Shown piece after piece: positions 35,721 through 47,151 of a stretch of DNA of 64,000 nt (its first letter is position 1; each line of letters opens with the position of its first letter). The translations under genes and the position numbers were made by a program. A model generated the notes under the pieces. The model saw nothing but the letters and a program-made list of their open reading frames with translations, was not told the DNA's origin and searched no databases. The stretch comes from Paraburkholderia caffeinilytica (lineage in GTDB: Bacteria > Pseudomonadota > Gammaproteobacteria > Burkholderiales > Burkholderiaceae): contig NZ_CP031466.1 in NCBI RefSeq assembly GCF_003368325.1, positions 434,001 to 498,000 on the forward strand. The letters are read 5' to 3'.

Positions 35721-37973
35721 ATGGAGTGGGCAATAGGCACGCGTCGGCGTACGATCGCAGCCGCGGCAAGCGTGGCGTATTACGCGGCGGCGGCCGGTTA
35801 CGCGCAGGCGCAACAGGCAGATCGGGCAGATCAGGCGACGCAAGCGGGCCAGTTAGCGAGCGACGCACAGCAGCAGACCCAAGCAGCGCAACAGGACGCA
35901 ACGCCGGCCAATACGCTGCCTTCGATCAGCGTCAAAGGGAGCGCCGAGAGTGAAGCGACGGTCGGCCTCGTCGCGCGCCGCAGCAGCACCGGCACCAAGA
36001 CCGACACCGCGCTGAAGGAAATCCCGCAGACGATCAACGTCGTGACCGCGGAGCAGATCGAGCAGACCGGCGCGACCAGCATCAACGAGGCGCTGCGCTA
36101 TGTCCCGGGCTTTTCGACGTATGGCGCGGATGTGCGCTCCGACTGGTATTCGGTGTTGCGCGGCTTTACGCCGACCGTATTCGTCGATGGACTGCAGGTG
36201 CCCAATACGCTCAATCTCTCGAGCTGGCGTGTCGATCCGTACATGATCGACAGCATCACGGTGCTGCGCGGTCCGACTTCCGTTCTATACGGCCAGGGCG
36301 ATCCGGGCGCGATCATCGACGTGCAGAGCAAGCTCGCGAACGGCGAGCGCATTCGTGAAGTCGAAATGCAGGTGGGCGACTACGCGCGCAAGCAACTCGC
36401 TTTCGACGTGGGCGACAAGGTCGATAAGGACGGCACGCTGTCGTATCGTATCCAGGGCGTGGGGCGCGACGGCAATTCGCAGACCGGGCCGAATCCGGAG
36501 CAGCGCGTGGCGCTGGCGCCTTCGGTGAAATGGCAGCCGAATGCCCGGACCTCGCTGACCGTGGAGGCGAGCTACCTGCAGGATTGGGGCGACGCGTCGA
36601 ACAACTTCTTGCCGGCGCAGGGCACCGTGTTACCGAATCCGAACGGCAAGATCTCGCCGGACCTCTATACGGGCGATCCGGAGTTCTCGCACTATCGCAA
36701 GAAGCAGTGGTCGGTGGGGTATCAGTTCGAATACCAGCTCGATCCGGTGTGGACGTTCCGGCAGAACACGCGCCTGATGCATCTTTCGCTCGACCAGGGG
36801 CAGGTATTCGGCGGCGGTCTCGATCCGGCGGACCCGACCGAGGCTTCGCTGCTGCGTTACGTCGGCTTGTATCAGCTGAATTACAGCCGCTTCGACGTCG
36901 ACAATCAGGCACTGGCCAAATTCCGCAGCGGCCCGCTCGACCATACGGTGCTGCTTGGCTTCGAATACAACCGGCAGTCGACGACCGATAGCGAGTCGAT
37001 GGCGACCGGGCCGAGCCTGAATATGTACAACCCGGTGTATACGCCGATCACCAACGCGATCTTCGGCGGCCCCAACGCATTTCCCCGCACCGATACGAAA
37101 TCGACGCTCAATTCGTTCGGCGTGTATGCGCAGGACCAGATCAAATGGCAGCGCTGGGTTCTGACGCTCGGCGCTCGCGAGGACTGGAGCGACACCACGC
37201 AGAACGATCTCGCGGGCGGCACGCGGCTCACGCAGAACGATCATGCATTCTCGGGGCGCGTCGGGCTCGTGTATCTCGGCGATTTCGGACTTTCGCCGTA
37301 CATCAGCTACTCGACGTCGTTCAATCCGCTGGTCGGCGTGAAGATCGCCGGCGGCGGCATTGCCGAACCGACGAAGGGCAAGCAGATCGAAGCGGGGTTG
37401 CGCTGGCAACCGGCCGGCAAGAATTTGATGTTGAACGCGGCGGTCTATCAGATCAACCAGACCAACGTCGTCACGCCCGATCTCGCTCTCGATCCGACCG
37501 GCAGCACGTCGGTGCAGACGGGCGAAGTGCGCTCGCGCGGCATCGAGTTGAACGGGGTGGGCAACGTCACGCGCAATTTCTCGGTGATTGCCGCGTACGT
37601 GTACCAGGACGTGAAAAATATCAAGGCCGGCGACGATACGCTGGGCAAGTGGCCCGTGGATATTCCCCGGCCGCGTCAGATGGCCTCGCTGTGGGGCGAC
37701 TGGACGTGGCATGTCGGGCCGCTGGCCGGCCTCGGCGTCGGTGCGGGTATTCGCTATCAGAGCGGCGCGGCGGGCGCCGCCGACAACTCGCTGTACGTAC
37801 CGAGCTACACCGTCTACGACGCGGCGATTCACTATGAAATGCGCAATTGGCGCTTCGCCGTGAATGGGCAGAACATTTTCAATCGCCGGTTTGTGAGCGG
37901 TTGCCAGTCGGCGAATACCTGCTTCTATGGGAACCCGCGCACGGTGATCGCTACGGCAAAGTACGACTGGTAA
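35721..37973 (+). CDS. orbA: TonB-dependent ferric-siderophore receptor
   Basis: The 750-residue protein has a signal peptide ending near AAAAGYAQA, then a Gln/Ala-rich spacer (about 30-60), a plug domain starting near TKTDTALKEIPQTINVVT with the VLRGPTSVLYGQGDPGA motif, and a 22-strand barrel ending in an aromatic residue (KYDW). It is of the FhuA/FoxA hydroxamate-receptor type. It should import the ferric form of the siderophore made by this locus across the outer membrane. ATG 35721 follows GGAGCATCGAGAG. Its position between pvdA and pvdF differs from the usual pvdA-pvdF-orbA order of ornibactin loci as I recall it. Confidence 0.93.
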   Translation: MEWAIGTRRRTIAAAASVAYYAAAAGYAQAQQADRADQATQAGQLASDAQQQTQAAQQDATPANTLPSISVKGSAESEATVGLVARRSSTGTKTDTALKEIPQTINVVTAEQIEQTGATSINEALRYVPGFSTYGADVRSDWYSVLRGFTPTVFVDGLQVPNTLNLSSWRVDPYMIDSITVLRGPTSVLYGQGDPGAIIDVQSKLANGERIREVEMQVGDYARKQLAFDVGDKVDKDGTLSYRIQGVGRDGNSQTGPNPEQRVALAPSVKWQPNARTSLTVEASYLQDWGDASNNFLPAQGTVLPNPNGKISPDLYTGDPEFSHYRKKQWSVGYQFEYQLDPVWTFRQNTRLMHLSLDQGQVFGGGLDPADPTEASLLRYVGLYQLNYSRFDVDNQALAKFRSGPLDHTVLLGFEYNRQSTTDSESMATGPSLNMYNPVYTPITNAIFGGPNAFPRTDTKSTLNSFGVYAQDQIKWQRWVLTLGAREDWSDTTQNDLAGGTRLTQNDHAFSGRVGLVYLGDFGLSPYISYSTSFNPLVGVKIAGGGIAEPTKGKQIEAGLRWQPAGKNLMLNAAVYQINQTNVVTPDLALDPTGSTSVQTGEVRSRGIELNGVGNVTRNFSVIAAYVYQDVKNIKAGDDTLGKWPVDIPRPRQMASLWGDWTWHVGPLAGLGVGAGIRYQSGAAGAADNSLYVPSYTVYDAAIHYEMRNWRFAVNGQNIFNRRFVSGCQSANTCFYGNPRTVIATAKYDW

Positions 37974-38073
37974 GCGGGCCGCGCTTGCGGCGGACCGGGC
38001 TGTTTTCATGTGCCGTCCGAACGCCTCTCGCTTTGATTTCAATTGCAACTATGGATACTCATTCGAGCCGACC

Positions 38074-38916
38074 ATGCCGAAGAAAAAACTCGTTTACATC
38101 TGGTCTTTGAGAAACGCAGCCGCCGATAAGGCGGGGCAGGATATCGCGTACAAAGGCGGCACGCGTTACATGAAGTCGGTGCTGGAATCGCTTGTGGAAG
38201 CGCTGAACGACACCGCGCTCGGCGATCAGTACTCGCTTGAGAAAGTGATCTATGACGACGATGCGAACTCCGCGTCCGATCGCGAGAAGTTGAAGGAGTA
38301 TGGGTTCTCGTACGAGCCGGGCAAGCGCTGGTTCTATCCACCGAATCTGCGTGTGCAGGGTAAGGCCGTCAACGAGTTGCTGCTCGCGATTCCGTCTGCC
38401 TATCGGCGTGAGCCGTTTGGCGCCGCGGGGCGCGTGGCGGGTAAGAGCCAGTTTGAAAAACATCTGCTCGATACGTTGGTCGAACTGAAGGCCGATATTG
38501 TCGTGCTGGACGGTTTATTGATTATTCTCGATGAGCTGGTGCGGCCGGGTGCGCTGTTCGAGCGCAAGATCGTGAATATTCATCCGGGTGTGACGCGGGG
38601 GGAATCGCCTTATGAGCGGCGTGGTGCGTATGCGACGCTGGATGCTTTGTATGGGGCGCGGGGGAAGAAGGTGGTGGACTGGAAGACAATGGAGACTGTG
38701 GAGGTGGAGCCGCTTTATCTCACCGGGGCGTCGTTTCATTATGTCGATAATGGGATCGATTCGGGGGAGGTGATTCATGATGTGCTGAATACGGAGATCG
38801 ATAAGGACGATACTATTCTTGAGCTGCGGTGGAATAATTTTAATCGTAGTTTGTTTCCTGCTTTGCAGGAGGGGCTTGCTGTGTTGGCTGGAGATGTTGT
38901 CCAAGTTGAGGTTTGA
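38074..38916 (+). CDS. pvdF: N5-hydroxyornithine formyltransferase (PvdF type)
   Basis: The 280-residue protein resembles PvdF and the formyltransferase fold: DIVVLDGLLIILDEL, then IVNIHPGVTRGESPYERRGAYATLDA with the catalytic Asn-x-His, and the C-terminal LYLTGASFHYVDNGIDSGE. It transfers a formyl group from N10-formyltetrahydrofolate to N5-hydroxyornithine, forming a hydroxamate. ATG 38074 is chosen because the homologous N-terminus begins MPKKKLVYIW. The 3' half has codons ending mostly in G or T and is unlike the rest of the locus; it runs into a GT-rich intergenic stretch. A small hairpin GCCGC-GCTT-GCGGC (37978-37991) precedes it. Confidence 0.93.
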   Translation: MPKKKLVYIWSLRNAAADKAGQDIAYKGGTRYMKSVLESLVEALNDTALGDQYSLEKVIYDDDANSASDREKLKEYGFSYEPGKRWFYPPNLRVQGKAVNELLLAIPSAYRREPFGAAGRVAGKSQFEKHLLDTLVELKADIVVLDGLLIILDELVRPGALFERKIVNIHPGVTRGESPYERRGAYATLDALYGARGKKVVDWKTMETVEVEPLYLTGASFHYVDNGIDSGEVIHDVLNTEIDKDDTILELRWNNFNRSLFPALQEGLAVLAGDVVQVEV

Positions 38917-39328
38917 GGTGTGGCGGTTGTTTTTGTTTTGCTTTGTGTCTCGTTGGTGCTTGTTCGTCAGTATGCCTACGGTGTTGGCCTTTCCTTGATT
39001 TGTTAGTGGTCTATTAGCGTTCGCCCCTGTGCGGGGCAGGCACCTACTTTTCTTTGCCGGCTGCAAAGAAAAGTAGGCAAAAGAAAGCAGCTCACACCAC
39101 TCCTGCTAAGTGGGCACCTCTGTTTGCACAGGGTAGTGGTGCATCTGGAATCTGTGTTCGTGCACCTGCTCGCTCTAGTGACAAGGGCGTCATTCTTCCG
39201 GCGGCGCTTCGCGCGCCGACGAGTAGTTCTTAACACCGATCACAACTTAAGCGAATGTGCGGATTCCTATGCAAACCCACGAACCCGCGCGCGGGCCGCG
39301 TTGCGGTGGCCCGTCTACCGCTGGCGGC
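38917..39328. repeat. GT-rich tail and dispersed intergenic repeat with long hairpin
   Basis: Bases 38881-38940 contain 50 G+T of 60. From about 39020 to 39245 the sequence resembles an element I remember as dispersed in Paraburkholderia genomes. It contains a small hairpin GCCCC-N5-GGGGC (39023-39037) and a perfect 15-bp inverted repeat CCTACTTTTCTTTGC with a five-base loop (39043-39077), strong enough to act as a bidirectional terminator for pvdF and the convergent MFS gene. No credible ORF is present. Confidence 0.75.
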
Positions 39329-41062
39329 TCAGCACGAGTCGCATTGAATGGGTTGGCCTGCGGGGGCTGTTGCTACTTTTCTCAGTCTTCTCGAAGCACT
39401 TCCCGATACCACGAAACTGAGCGCGGCGAGTATCCATACTCCGATGCCGCCGTATAGCATGACCCAGCCGAAACCTTCAATCAGCGCGCTGTGAACGGCA
39501 GTGCCGGTGGGATCGATCTGTGCCAACGCCGGGATTCCCGCTTTGACTGACTCGACGTCCCCCGCTGCAATCTTCTCCGCCAGATGGCCGAGTGGGGCGG
39601 TGTCGAACGTCGTCGGAAGTTTCGACCTCAGGCTGAACAGGATGCCAGCCACCAGGATCGCGCCCATCAGTGCAATATTGATCGCAAGCGTAATCATGCG
39701 CGCACTCATGTCGATGCCGGAGGCCATGCCTGCGCGCTCGGGGGGAACCGCGCCGGTCGTCGTATTGGTGACGGGGGTGTTGGTCAGGCCGAGACCGGCG
39801 CCGGCGAGTACGCAGCCTGGCAGCATGGTCAGTGCGCCCGGGTGCGCGGCACTGCTGCCATATCGCATCAGGATGAAGCCGAGGCCAATCGTAAAGAGTC
39901 CGGCAGGGATGGCGATTCCCGATCCATAACGCAACACAAACCGTTCACCGAGCGGCGGAAATAGCAACGTCGGCAGCGTATACGCGAGCAGCGCCAGTCC
40001 TGCGTTCACGCCGTCGTAGCCGAGGCCGATCTGAAAATAGATCGGCAGGTAAATCATGAACGGCCAGAAGCTGAAGTTCATGCCAGCCGAACCCATCAGT
40101 GCGCCAGAAAACTGCGGAATCCTGAAGACCGAAAAGTCGAACATGGGGCGGGCACTGCGTTGCTCCGCGAGGAGAAAGGCTGCGAAGGCCGCTAGCGTCG
40201 CCACGGCGATCAAGATCGCACGGGGACTGGTGAAGCCCATGTCCGAGCCCTGCGTGATGAAGTACACGAGGCCGAATACCGCCAGCGAAAGCGTGACGAT
40301 GCCGGCAATATCGAGCGTATGCGCGTGCGGATCGCGCGATTCCTGCACGCCGCCAAAGACGAGCGCCAAGGTAGCGACGGCGAGCAGCGCGTGCACCCAG
40401 AAGACCCATTGCCATCCCGGCACGGCCACGATCATCCCGCCGACGATCGGTCCGAAACCCAACCCGATGCCGAGAATGATGCCCCACGCGCTGAACGCCC
40501 GGGCGCGTTCAGGTCCCTCGCTGAACTGGTGCGAGAGCACGGCCACCTGACATATCAACATCGCCCCCCCGCTCGCGCCTTGCAGCAGACGCCCGGCGAT
40601 CAGCGCCGGCACACTCTGCGCGAAGCCGCAAATCAACGAGGTCAGGCCGAACAGTGCAATGCCGATCACGAAGATCCGCCGGCGGCCGAAGCGGTCAGCC
40701 AGCGTGCCGGTCGCCATGAGCACCGTCGTCACCGCGAGCGTGTAGGCATTCATGATCCACTGCATGCCCTTGAAGTCGCCGTGCAGGACACGCTCCAGAG
40801 TGGGCAGGATCACCGGAACGCTGGAGATTTCGAGGCCGAACATCAGCGAAGCAAGACACACCGCGCCCAACGCCAGGGTGTTCTTGCGGACGAAAATGCG
40901 GGTCGTCGTTTGCGAAGGTGCGCCAGAGATGACTCGGGCGGTGCGCGATCGCTGTGCCGTCGCGTCATGTTCGGCCTTGGCAGCAGTGGCAGCAGTGGCA
41001 GCCGAGGCGCTCGCGTGCCGCCGTTCGTCTTGCCGTGGCGACGTGTTCGGGGATCTGGACAT
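39329..41062 (-). CDS. DHA2-family (14-helix) MFS efflux transporter
   Basis: The 577-residue protein has about 60 hydrophilic Ala/Thr-rich residues before the first helix. About 14 membrane helices follow. MFS signatures are GTLADRFGRRRIF after helix 2 and a helix-5 motif-C-like GFGPIVGGMI. DHA2 members are proton-driven multidrug or metabolite exporters such as EmrB and QacA. The gene is divergent from a LysR regulator over a 128-base region, the classic arrangement for a LysR-controlled efflux pump. The start at 41062 has only a weak ribosome site, and an internal start after the low-complexity tail is possible. The substrate is unknown. Confidence 0.9.
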   Translation of the reverse strand: MSRSPNTSPRQDERRHASASAATAATAAKAEHDATAQRSRTARVISGAPSQTTTRIFVRKNTLALGAVCLASLMFGLEISSVPVILPTLERVLHGDFKGMQWIMNAYTLAVTTVLMATGTLADRFGRRRIFVIGIALFGLTSLICGFAQSVPALIAGRLLQGASGGAMLICQVAVLSHQFSEGPERARAFSAWGIILGIGLGFGPIVGGMIVAVPGWQWVFWVHALLAVATLALVFGGVQESRDPHAHTLDIAGIVTLSLAVFGLVYFITQGSDMGFTSPRAILIAVATLAAFAAFLLAEQRSARPMFDFSVFRIPQFSGALMGSAGMNFSFWPFMIYLPIYFQIGLGYDGVNAGLALLAYTLPTLLFPPLGERFVLRYGSGIAIPAGLFTIGLGFILMRYGSSAAHPGALTMLPGCVLAGAGLGLTNTPVTNTTTGAVPPERAGMASGIDMSARMITLAINIALMGAILVAGILFSLRSKLPTTFDTAPLGHLAEKIAAGDVESVKAGIPALAQIDPTGTAVHSALIEGFGWVMLYGGIGVWILAALSFVVSGSASRRLRKVATAPAGQPIQCDSC

Positions 41063-41118
41063 GGCAATTCACCTCGATAGTCGATGGCCTTGGCCACCAG
41101 GGAGTGTGTAATATAGAA

Positions 41119-41153
41119 GGGAATTGTTGTCCCTATTGACGCTGTTAATTCCC
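41119..41153. promoter_or_regulatory. Inverted repeat in the MFS/LysR divergent region
   Basis: GGGAATT (41119-41125) and AATTCCC (41147-41153) form perfect seven-base arms, with a nested GGGA/TCCC pair at 41119-41133. Position and symmetry fit a LysR-type operator controlling both genes. Binding is inferred. Confidence 0.45.
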
Positions 41154-41190
41154 GGCAATGCGTCTCTGCAGGAACCAATAAGGTGGAGCG

Positions 41191-42108
41191 ATGAGCGACA
41201 TTCTCGATGGCGTGACGACATTCGTGCGTGTCGTCGAAACGGGCAGTTTTGCACTGGCAGCGGAGCGCATGAACCTGACGCGTTCCGCCGTCGGAAAGGT
41301 GATCGTGCGGCTCGAAAAGCGTCTCGGCGTGCGTCTGCTCAATCGCACGACGCGCAGCCAGAGTCTCACGGAGGACGGCCAGGCCTATTACGACCGCTGC
41401 GTGCGTGCGCTCGCCGAACTCGAGGCGGCGGAAGCCGATCTGGACTCGGGTCGTCGCGAACCGAAAGGGCGTCTGCGAGTGAGCGTGCCGCAGGCCTTCG
41501 GCCATCATTGCGTGGCGCTGGTGCTGCTCGGACTCGCGCGCAGGCATCCCCAACTGAAGGTCGATATTTCGATTACGGACCGCTTCGTGGATGTGGTGGA
41601 GGAGGGCTTCGATCTGGTTGTGCGAATCGGGCCGCTGGGCGATAGCGGAAGTCTCGTGGCCCGGCGGCTAGGGGTGCAGTACGCAAGCATCGGCGCCGCG
41701 CCGTCCTATCTTGCGCAGCACGGCACGCCGCGCAATGTCGATGAATTGCGCGGGCACACCGTCATTGCCTATACGCGGGCCGGCGTAGCCGACCCGTGGG
41801 ATGTGCTCGATGTCGACGGGCAAATCCGGCGTGCGGACGTCGAGCCGCAGCTTGGCTTCGACGACGTGCAAGGGATTGTCGATGCGGCGATCGCCGGGTT
41901 TGGGCTGGCGTGGCTGCCATGCTGGTTGCTGGCGTGCTACGTGCAAACAGGCCAGTTGGTGGCGGTGATGGAAAATTGCTTCCGGCCTCTGCAGGATATC
42001 CACGTTGTGTGGCCGAAGAGCCGGTATCTGGCTTTGAAAACGCGCTGCGCGATCGACGCGCTGGTTGCGGAAATTCCCGCCATGGTCAGGGCGCCGTCAG
42101 CGAACTGA
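41191..42108 (+). CDS. LysR-family transcriptional regulator
   Basis: The protein has 305 residues. The N-terminal winged helix-turn-helix (about 5-65) contains GSFALAAERMNLTRSAVGKVIVRLEKRLG and RLLNRTTR. The remainder is a substrate-binding domain of the CrgA/DmlR-like subgroup (GRLRVSVPQAFG, EGFDLVVRIG). ATG 41191 follows AAGGTGGAGCG. It is divergent from the DHA2 transporter and probably controls it in response to an unknown ligand. Confidence 0.93.
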   Translation: MSDILDGVTTFVRVVETGSFALAAERMNLTRSAVGKVIVRLEKRLGVRLLNRTTRSQSLTEDGQAYYDRCVRALAELEAAEADLDSGRREPKGRLRVSVPQAFGHHCVALVLLGLARRHPQLKVDISITDRFVDVVEEGFDLVVRIGPLGDSGSLVARRLGVQYASIGAAPSYLAQHGTPRNVDELRGHTVIAYTRAGVADPWDVLDVDGQIRRADVEPQLGFDDVQGIVDAAIAGFGLAWLPCWLLACYVQTGQLVAVMENCFRPLQDIHVVWPKSRYLALKTRCAIDALVAEIPAMVRAPSAN

Positions 42109-42121
42109 GCTGAGCTGACCA

Positions 42122-42159
42122 GGAGGAGACGCCCGCGCTGCTGCAACGCACGCTCCTCC
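42122..42159. terminator. Hairpin between convergent LysR and TonB-receptor genes
   Basis: GGAGGAG (42122-42128) pairs with CTCCTCC (42153-42159) with internal GC-rich sequence. It sits in the 66-base gap between the two convergent genes and has no T-tract. Confidence 0.4.
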
Positions 42160-42174
42160 CTTCAAACGGATTGC

Positions 42175-44364
42175 TTAGAATTGCAAAGTAGCGCTGGCCA
42201 CGGCAGTCCGTGTCGGCGAAGGCGCTACGTAGTAGCCCCACGCAGTGGTCCAGTAACGACGGTTGAACAGATTGTTGATCCCGGCCCGGAATGTCACGTC
42301 CTTCCCGGCGATTTTCGTCTCGTAACGGCCGCTCAAATCGTACGTGACGTAAGCCGGCACGAACTGCGTGTTAGCCGCGTCGACCGCCTGGTTGCCGACG
42401 TACTTGCCGCCGAACGCCAGCGTCAGCCGACGCAGATACGACGGGTTGTATTCGATCCGGCCCGTCGCGGTGAAGCGCGGCGCGCCATACACGCGCTTGC
42501 CTTCGACGGTTGCATCGTCCACGTCGACCGCCTTCGCGTCGAGCCACAGTACACCGCCCATCACGCGCCATTCGCTCGTCAGCGCGAGCCAGCCGCTTGC
42601 ATCGACGCCGGTATAGCGCTTCGTGCCGTCCTGCACGAAGATGTTGGCCGAGTTCGTATAGTTGTAACCCTGATCGACGCGGAACAACGCGAGATTGGCG
42701 CCCCACTTGCTGTGGTCCGTCTTGAAGCCGACTTCATACTGCTTGCTCTTCAGCGGGCCGAACGTAGCCGGGTAATTGGAGTTCGTGTTCGATGCCGAGC
42801 CGCCCTGTTCCAACGATTCGACATAGCTCGCGTACAGCGTGGAGTACGGGTCGGTCTTGAACATCAGCGCGAAGGTCGGCGTGACCGGATCCGCGCTGTA
42901 TTGCGACGATACGGCGCCGCTCGGGTCGTACACATGTTCGCGGTATTGCGTGTAACGCACGCCGACCAGGGCGGACAGGCGCGACGTGAGCTGCACGGTA
43001 TCGCTCGCGTACAGGGCAGCCTGCGTGGTGCGCTGCTGACGGTAGAGCTCCGAGCCGATGCTGACTTCAGCGTTGGTCAGCAGCGTGCTGCTGTACAGAT
43101 TGCCGTTGCCGAGGAAGTAGCCGTCATTCCAGCCGGTGCTGTTGCTGTACTCGCTGGTCTGCGTCTCGAAGCCCGCGCCGATGACGACGTCGTGCTTGAT
43201 GCTGCCGGTGTTGAATTTGCCCTGCACCATCGCGTCGACGTTCTGGTAGAAGTAACGCGTCATTGCCGCATAGAGCGTGTTCGAGTAATCGCCCGCGCTA
43301 TCGCTGACATACAGGAAGCTGTCCGAATTAGTTCGGTTTTCCTTGGCGAAGCGGTATTTCACGCTCGCATGCCAGTTCTCGGAGAGGCGGTAGTCGAGCC
43401 CCGTGCCGAACGAGGCCATCTCGGTCTGGTAGTAATTCTGCGGTTGTGTCAGCGAATGGGTGACGGTGCTTGCGTCGGGAATGCCGAGGCCGCTGCCGAA
43501 CATCAGGCCGAATAGCGTGCCGTTGGTTTTGCGCTTCTGATAGAAGGCGTCGGCGGTAAAGGTCAGATCCGGCGTAATGCGGAAGTCGAACGCAAGCGAG
43601 GCCACCTGGCGGCGCACATGGCCATGGTCTTCGGCGGTGTTGCCCTCTTCGTTGACGAGGTTCAGGCGGTAGCCGAAGCGATTGTCATTGCCGAAGCGGC
43701 CGCCCAGATCGACCGCCTCGCTGAACACGCCGGCCGACTTGTAGCCGATCGAGACGCTGCGGTAGGGATCGTCCGTCGGGCGCTTCAGCACGTAGTTGAC
43801 GATGCCGCCCGGCGAACCGAAGCCATACATGAAGCCGGACAGGCCCTTGAGCAATTCGACCTGCTCGAACGGCTCGAGCGAGAGATCGGTATCCCACGAA
43901 GGGAAGGCCTGGCCATCCACCTTGATGCCGTTCAGCGTGTCGATCGGCATGCCGCGCACAGTGAACATGGAGTTCTCGCTGATCGCGTTTTCGCTGATGG
44001 TCGCGACCGCCGGGTCGTACTTGAACAGATCGTTGGCGGTTGCGGCCATCAGGTCCTGCGCCTCGTCGCTCGTCACCACGCGCGTCGAAAACGGCGTGTC
44101 CACCTGCTTGCGGGAACCCAGCGCGCCGGCGCTGACGGTGTCGGCCTGCGCCGCGCCGGTGTCTTTCGTTGCCGACACGCTCACGGCAGGCAGGGTGGCG
44201 GCCGTGTCGCTAGCCGCGACCTGCGCCCATCCCGAAGACGACAAAGTAGACAACGACAACCCGACGCTGACGAAGAGCCCCGCACTGAGCAGCGACGGAA
44301 TACGGCGGTGGCCGCGCATAAAGGTTGGGCGCGCTGGGCGTCCCGCGACAAATGAATTCTGCAT
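42175..44364 (-). CDS. TonB-dependent siderophore receptor (second receptor)
   Basis: The product is about 729 residues. A basic N-terminal stretch is followed by a signal peptide ending near SSSGWAQVA, then a plug domain with VELLKGLSGFMYGFGSPGG, a barrel, and a terminal Phe (ATLQF). The plug sequence NSMFTVRGMPIDTLNGIKVDG and overall length place it with ferric-siderophore receptors. ATG 44364 is preferred; TTG 44403 and ATG 44319 are alternatives. It is not linked to biosynthetic genes, so it probably takes up a xenosiderophore. A Fur-like site lies about 110-135 bases upstream. Confidence 0.9.
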   Translation of the reverse strand: MQNSFVAGRPARPTFMRGHRRIPSLLSAGLFVSVGLSLSTLSSSGWAQVAASDTAATLPAVSVSATKDTGAAQADTVSAGALGSRKQVDTPFSTRVVTSDEAQDLMAATANDLFKYDPAVATISENAISENSMFTVRGMPIDTLNGIKVDGQAFPSWDTDLSLEPFEQVELLKGLSGFMYGFGSPGGIVNYVLKRPTDDPYRSVSIGYKSAGVFSEAVDLGGRFGNDNRFGYRLNLVNEEGNTAEDHGHVRRQVASLAFDFRITPDLTFTADAFYQKRKTNGTLFGLMFGSGLGIPDASTVTHSLTQPQNYYQTEMASFGTGLDYRLSENWHASVKYRFAKENRTNSDSFLYVSDSAGDYSNTLYAAMTRYFYQNVDAMVQGKFNTGSIKHDVVIGAGFETQTSEYSNSTGWNDGYFLGNGNLYSSTLLTNAEVSIGSELYRQQRTTQAALYASDTVQLTSRLSALVGVRYTQYREHVYDPSGAVSSQYSADPVTPTFALMFKTDPYSTLYASYVESLEQGGSASNTNSNYPATFGPLKSKQYEVGFKTDHSKWGANLALFRVDQGYNYTNSANIFVQDGTKRYTGVDASGWLALTSEWRVMGGVLWLDAKAVDVDDATVEGKRVYGAPRFTATGRIEYNPSYLRRLTLAFGGKYVGNQAVDAANTQFVPAYVTYDLSGRYETKIAGKDVTFRAGINNLFNRRYWTTAWGYYVAPSPTRTAVASATLQF

Positions 44365-44475
44365 GTTGTTTGATTTAGGCAGAGTGACGCCGCCGCGCAC
44401 CAAAGATGTGCGAAACGGCTAGGTTCGAGCGAATGGTGGTTAAACGGATGGTTCAAACTGCGATTTCGTACGAAT

Positions 44476-44499
44476 GGTAATGCATCTGATTCGCATTCA
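44476..44499 (-). promoter_or_regulatory. Fur-like site upstream of the second TonB receptor
   Basis: The minus strand reads TGAATGCGAATCAGATGCATTACC, which keeps the spaced AAT/ATT blocks of Fur boxes but is imperfect. Location before a siderophore receptor supports it. Confidence 0.4.
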
Positions 44500-44527
44500 C
44501 AATCTATTTCGCATCTTAGGTCATCTA

Positions 44528-44548
44528 TAAGACATCTGTCTTAAGACA
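44528..44548. promoter_or_regulatory. TAAGACA inverted plus direct repeat upstream of icd
   Basis: TAAGACA-TC-TGTCTTA (44528-44543) has perfect seven-base arms and is followed by a third overlapping TAAGACA (44542-44548). It lies about 230 bases before icd, in the 409-base region shared with the divergent TonB receptor. The regulator is unknown. Confidence 0.45.
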
Positions 44549-44668
44549 TAGGGTAATCGGCTGTAAGCCTTGTCTGGCGGGGCTCGCCCCCGTTCATGGC
44601 GTTGTCGGAATATGTTTGTTTAGCAGCGAGTACTGGAAAACGCGCATATACTCACGGTCGGGCCGTAA

Positions 44669-47002
<2,334 letters not shown>

Positions 47003-47084
47003 GGCGCTCAATGTAGTGCTGAGTGAGGTACTTAAGCTGTTGCTCACGGTACCGAAGCAGGCACTGAAGTAAGCAGTAAGCAAG

Positions 47085-47115
47085 ACGATGGCGCTCCTCA
47101 GGAGCGCCATCGTCG
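47085..47115 (+). terminator. Strong hairpin after icd
   Basis: GACGATGGCGCTCCT and its exact complement AGGAGCGCCATCGTC are separated by one base, giving a 13-15-bp stem followed by GTTTCT. It lies 82 bases after the icd stop and 36 bases before the convergent small gene, so it can act in both directions. Confidence 0.8.
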
Positions 47116-47151
47116 TTTCTACGCTTACGTGAGTGGCGGTCATGCCTGCCC

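Noticed and set aside
39124..39420. 98-residue plus-strand ORF in the dispersed repeat region
   Set aside because: It runs through the repeat and into the end of the convergent MFS gene; no start signal.
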